The position numbers were made by a program, and so were the translations under genes. Source: Burkholderia sp. (lineage in GTDB: Bacteria; Pseudomonadota; Gammaproteobacteria; Burkholderiales; Burkholderiaceae). Taken from it: DNA of 25,060 bases. This document shows, piece by piece, positions 23,069 through 25,060 of the stretch; the stretch's first letter is position 1; each line of letters starts with the position of its first letter. The stretch covers positions 1 through 25,060 of the forward strand of contig NZ_JAHACR010000028.1 of the NCBI RefSeq assembly GCF_018375725.1. The letters are read 5' to 3'. Below the pieces are notes generated by a model. It saw nothing but the letters and a program-made list of their open reading frames with translations, was not told where the DNA came from and did no database searches.

Positions 23069-24139
23069 TCACCGCTGGGTGAGCATCATGTACAACTGAA
23101 TCACCACATCCGGCGAGAACGTAAACGGCACCCAGCCGTAGCCGGTGTGACGCGCGACCAGCAAACGGTCGCCGTTCGACTGCTTCTGCACCGCCATCAT
23201 CGGATTTTTCGTCGACACGAATCGCCAGCCCGGCGGAATGCCGGTCGGCTGCTCGGTTTCCATCGACGCGCGCGCGTGCGCAAGCTCTTCGATCAACTGG
23301 CCGAGTTGCTCGGGATGCAGCGTGATCGACTGTCCGTTGACGGTCAGCGCGATTTCGTTCCGAGACGGCCGCGCGACGTGCAGGGACGGTTTTTCCGCAG
23401 GTGTGGCGTCCGCGGCATTGGCCGGCGTGACGTCGGTTACGGCGTCGGCGATGTCGGCAGAAGCGTCGCCGAGTGCGGCGGCAGCCTCGGCCGGCACGGT
23501 GTCGGTCGCCATTTCGACCGCGTCCGCCGCAGCTCGAGTTGCATCGACGCCGGGGCGCTGTGCTTCGGTCGCCGATGCCGATTCCTCAGGCGTGACGGCG
23601 TGGTCTTCCGCGGCCCGCGCGGCAATGATGGCTGCGGCGACCGCTTCCGCCTCCGCCGTTGCGGCGGCATGACGTTGCGCGGCGGCTTCTGCCTCGGCAA
23701 TGGCGACAGCGTGACGCTCCGCGGCGGCTTCCGCTTCGGCGGCCGCGGCGATGTGGCGCTGGGCGGCGGCCTCGGCCTCGGCGGCGGCAGCGGCGTGGCG
23801 CTGGGCTTCGGCTTCGGCTTCGGCGATGGCGCAGGCATGGCGCTGCGCGATGGCTTCGGCCTCGGCGGTGGCTTCGGCATGGCGTTGCACGGCGGCTTCG
23901 GCTTCGGCGGTTGCGTCGGCATGGCGTTTCACCGCAGCTTCGGCTTCGGCGATCGCCTCGGCGTGGCGTTGCGCGGCGGTGTCCGCGTCGGCGACGGCCT
24001 CGTTGCGACGAGGTGCGCCGGCTTCGGCCACGCGTGCGGATTCTTCGGCGGTATGCGCCGCTTGCTCGGCGGCGCGGGCGGCGTCGATGAGCTGATCGAC
24101 GCCGGCATCGAGCGCATCGATCTGATCGTTCAGGTTCAT
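23069..24139 (-). CDS. Ala/Glu-rich tandem-repeat coiled-coil protein with conserved-looking C-terminal domain
   Basis: A 356-residue protein with no named family that I recognise. Residues 50-175 are tandem 14-residue units with consensus AEAEAAAQRHAxAT: eight good copies and a degenerate ninth. Two heptads per unit predict a long alpha-helical rod or coiled coil. An Ala/Thr/Asp-rich linker follows (about 176-255). A compact C-terminal domain of about 100 residues (NEIALTVNGQSITLHPEQLG, then GIPPGWRFVSTKNPMMAVQK and VARHTGYGWVPFTF) follows, rich in aromatics. There is no signal peptide or membrane segment. The ATG at 24139 has only a weak AGAGAT upstream. It lies between hpnB and hpnA, but a hopanoid role is not shown. 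Repeat number probably varies between strains. Confidence 0.8.
   Translation of the reverse strand: MNLNDQIDALDAGVDQLIDAARAAEQAAHTAEESARVAEAGAPRRNEAVADADTAAQRHAEAIAEAEAAVKRHADATAEAEAAVQRHAEATAEAEAIAQRHACAIAEAEAEAQRHAAAAAEAEAAAQRHIAAAAEAEAAAERHAVAIAEAEAAAQRHAAATAEAEAVAAAIIAARAAEDHAVTPEESASATEAQRPGVDATRAAADAVEMATDTVPAEAAAALGDASADIADAVTDVTPANAADATPAEKPSLHVARPSRNEIALTVNGQSITLHPEQLGQLIEELAHARASMETEQPTGIPPGWRFVSTKNPMMAVQKQSNGDRLLVARHTGYGWVPFTFSPDVVIQLYMMLTQR
23615..23992 (-). repeat. 42-bp tandem coding repeat, about nine copies
   Basis: The DNA encoding residues 50-175 of the protein above is a minisatellite of 42-base units in frame. It has recurring GCCGAAGCC and CAGCGCCATGC blocks on the - strand. 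Copies differ at silent and a few replacement positions, so the array is old or under selection rather than freshly amplified. Confidence 0.85.
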
Positions 24140-24263
24140 GCGTGATATCTCTACGTAAGGCCCGAGATTTTACCCGCTGCGCCGAGGCCGGTTCGCGCGC
24201 GGCGTGTAACAAAATGCAGGGCCGGGCATCGCGCGCGCGGCGGACGGCCCCGTGCCCGTCACA

Positions 24264-25060
24264 TCACTTCAGGTAGCCCGCCGTGCGGAACCAGTCGAGC
24301 GCGTCGCGCAGGCCTTCGCGGTACGGCCGTGCGCGATAGCCAAGCTCGCGCTCCGCTTTCGCCGACGTGAAATACATCTTGTTCTTCGACATCCGCAGCC
24401 CGTCGACGGTGACGAACGGCTCCTTCTTCGTGAATTTCGCCACCGCCTCCGCGCCGACTGCGAGCGGATACAGCGGCCAGCGCGGCAGCGCGAGCGTCGG
24501 GGCCTTGCGGCCCGTCATCTGCGCGATGTCGGCGAGCATCTGCTGCAGCGGCAGGTTCTCGCCGCCGAGGATATAGCGCTCGCCGATGCGGCCGCGCTCG
24601 AGCGCGAGGAAGTGTCCGTTCGCGACATCATCGACATGGACGAGGTTCAGCCCCGTATCGACGAATGCCGGAATCTTGCCGAGCGCCGCCTCGACGATGA
24701 TGCGGCCGGTCGGCGTCGGCTTCACGTCGCGCGGGCCGATCGGCGTCGACGGATTGACGATCACCGCGGGCAGGCCTTCGTCCGCGATCATGCGTTCGAC
24801 CGCGCGCTCGGCGAGCACCTTGCTGCGCTTGTAGACGCCGATCGCCTGCTCCGGCGTGAGCGGCGCCGTTTCGTCGGCGGCGACGCCCGCGCTGGTGACC
24901 TTCAGCGTCGCGACGCTGCTCGTATAGATGATCCGCTCGACACCTTCGGCGCGCGCCGCGCGCATCGTCGCGACCGCGCCTTCGAGGTTCGCACGCTCGA
25001 TCTCGAGCGGGTCGGGCGCCCACATGCGATAGTCGGCGGCGACGTGGAACAGATAGCGCA
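24264..25060 (-). CDS. hpnA: HpnA, hopanoid-associated NAD-dependent sugar epimerase/dehydrogenase (5' end outside window)
   Basis: The C-terminal about 265 residues of an extended-SDR protein; the frame is open through the window edge, with LFHVAADYRMWAPDP just inside it, so the N-terminal Rossmann motif is outside. IIYTSSVATLKV gives the catalytic Ser/Thr region and YKRSK the active-site Tyr and Lys. VIVNPSTPIGPRDVKPTPTG, LVHVDDVANGHFLALE and RYILGGENL are characteristic of HpnA. The family acts in hopanoid loci, probably on the sugar moiety or side chain; its exact substrate is not settled. The internal ATG at 25025 is not the start, because conserved sequence continues upstream. The gene is on the same strand as the repeat-protein gene and 124 bases upstream of it. 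Confidence 0.94.
   Translation of the reverse strand, partial: RYLFHVAADYRMWAPDPLEIERANLEGAVATMRAARAEGVERIIYTSSVATLKVTSAGVAADETAPLTPEQAIGVYKRSKVLAERAVERMIADEGLPAVIVNPSTPIGPRDVKPTPTGRIIVEAALGKIPAFVDTGLNLVHVDDVANGHFLALERGRIGERYILGGENLPLQQMLADIAQMTGRKAPTLALPRWPLYPLAVGAEAVAKFTKKEPFVTVDGLRMSKNKMYFTSAKAERELGYRARPYREGLRDALDWFRTAGYLK

Noticed and set aside
23615..23992. 42-bp repeats considered as a CRISPR-like array
   Set aside because: Units are contiguous without unique spacers, stay in frame, and encode a regular 14-residue peptide repeat.
24151..24158. CTACGTAA before the repeat-protein gene, the same 8-mer as in the cstA operator-like cluster
   Set aside because: It is a single copy with no inverted partner; chance is sufficient to explain it.

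Overview
The window looks like a chromosomal segment of a Burkholderia species, most likely of the cepacia complex. The evidence is the very high GC content with strong third-position G/C, a Burkholderia-type general porin, a CstA/YbdD pair, and a hopanoid locus in which ispH, hpnH, hpnB and hpnA lie together. No rRNA, tRNA, insertion sequence or CRISPR array was recognised.

Layout. Positions 1-615 (-) hold the 5' part of an SDR oxidoreductase gene. Next come yceH (971-1678, +), a class I DAHP synthase gene (1785-2915, +), and the two-gene cstA-ybdD unit (3453-5750, +), which ends at a clear intrinsic terminator. From 6043 to 11347 there is a compact accessory cluster: a MerR-family regulator (-), an acetoacetate-decarboxylase-family protein (-), an alpha/beta hydrolase of the non-heme chloroperoxidase type (+), an Old Yellow Enzyme flavoprotein (+), and a secreted DJ-1/PfpI protein (-). 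A general porin (11684-12817, -) and a small unknown protein (13356-13574, -) follow. Then come marC with a DUF1269-like gene (+), a two-gene unit encoding a small protein and a coiled-coil protein resembling the N-terminal part of DUF2325 proteins (+), a small DUF1003-like membrane protein (+), a hemolysin III/PAQR protein (+) and a DOPA dioxygenase-like protein (-). The right end is the hopanoid locus: ispH-hpnH (-), hpnB (+), a large Ala/Glu repeat protein (-) and the 3' part of hpnA (-).

The most interesting structure is regulatory. The four effector genes of the 6-11.4 kb cluster each have a promoter with a -35 TTGACM, an over-long 19-bp spacer filled by an inverted repeat of TTMAA-type half-sites, and a -10 like TAGAGT. 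That is the architecture activated by MerR-family proteins. One MerR regulator lies in the cluster, so the four promoters, on both strands and in separate transcription units, form a probable local regulon. Its content (ene-reductase, exported DJ-1-like protein, decarboxylase-like protein, hydrolase) suggests a response to reactive carbonyl or other electrophilic compounds; that role is inference.

Secondary points of interest are a ModE-like box in front of the coiled-coil gene pair, a 14-residue (42-bp) tandem-repeat protein inside the hopanoid locus, a TTG-started hpnH whose ribosome binding site overlaps the ispH stop codon, and a triple TACGTAA motif upstream of cstA.
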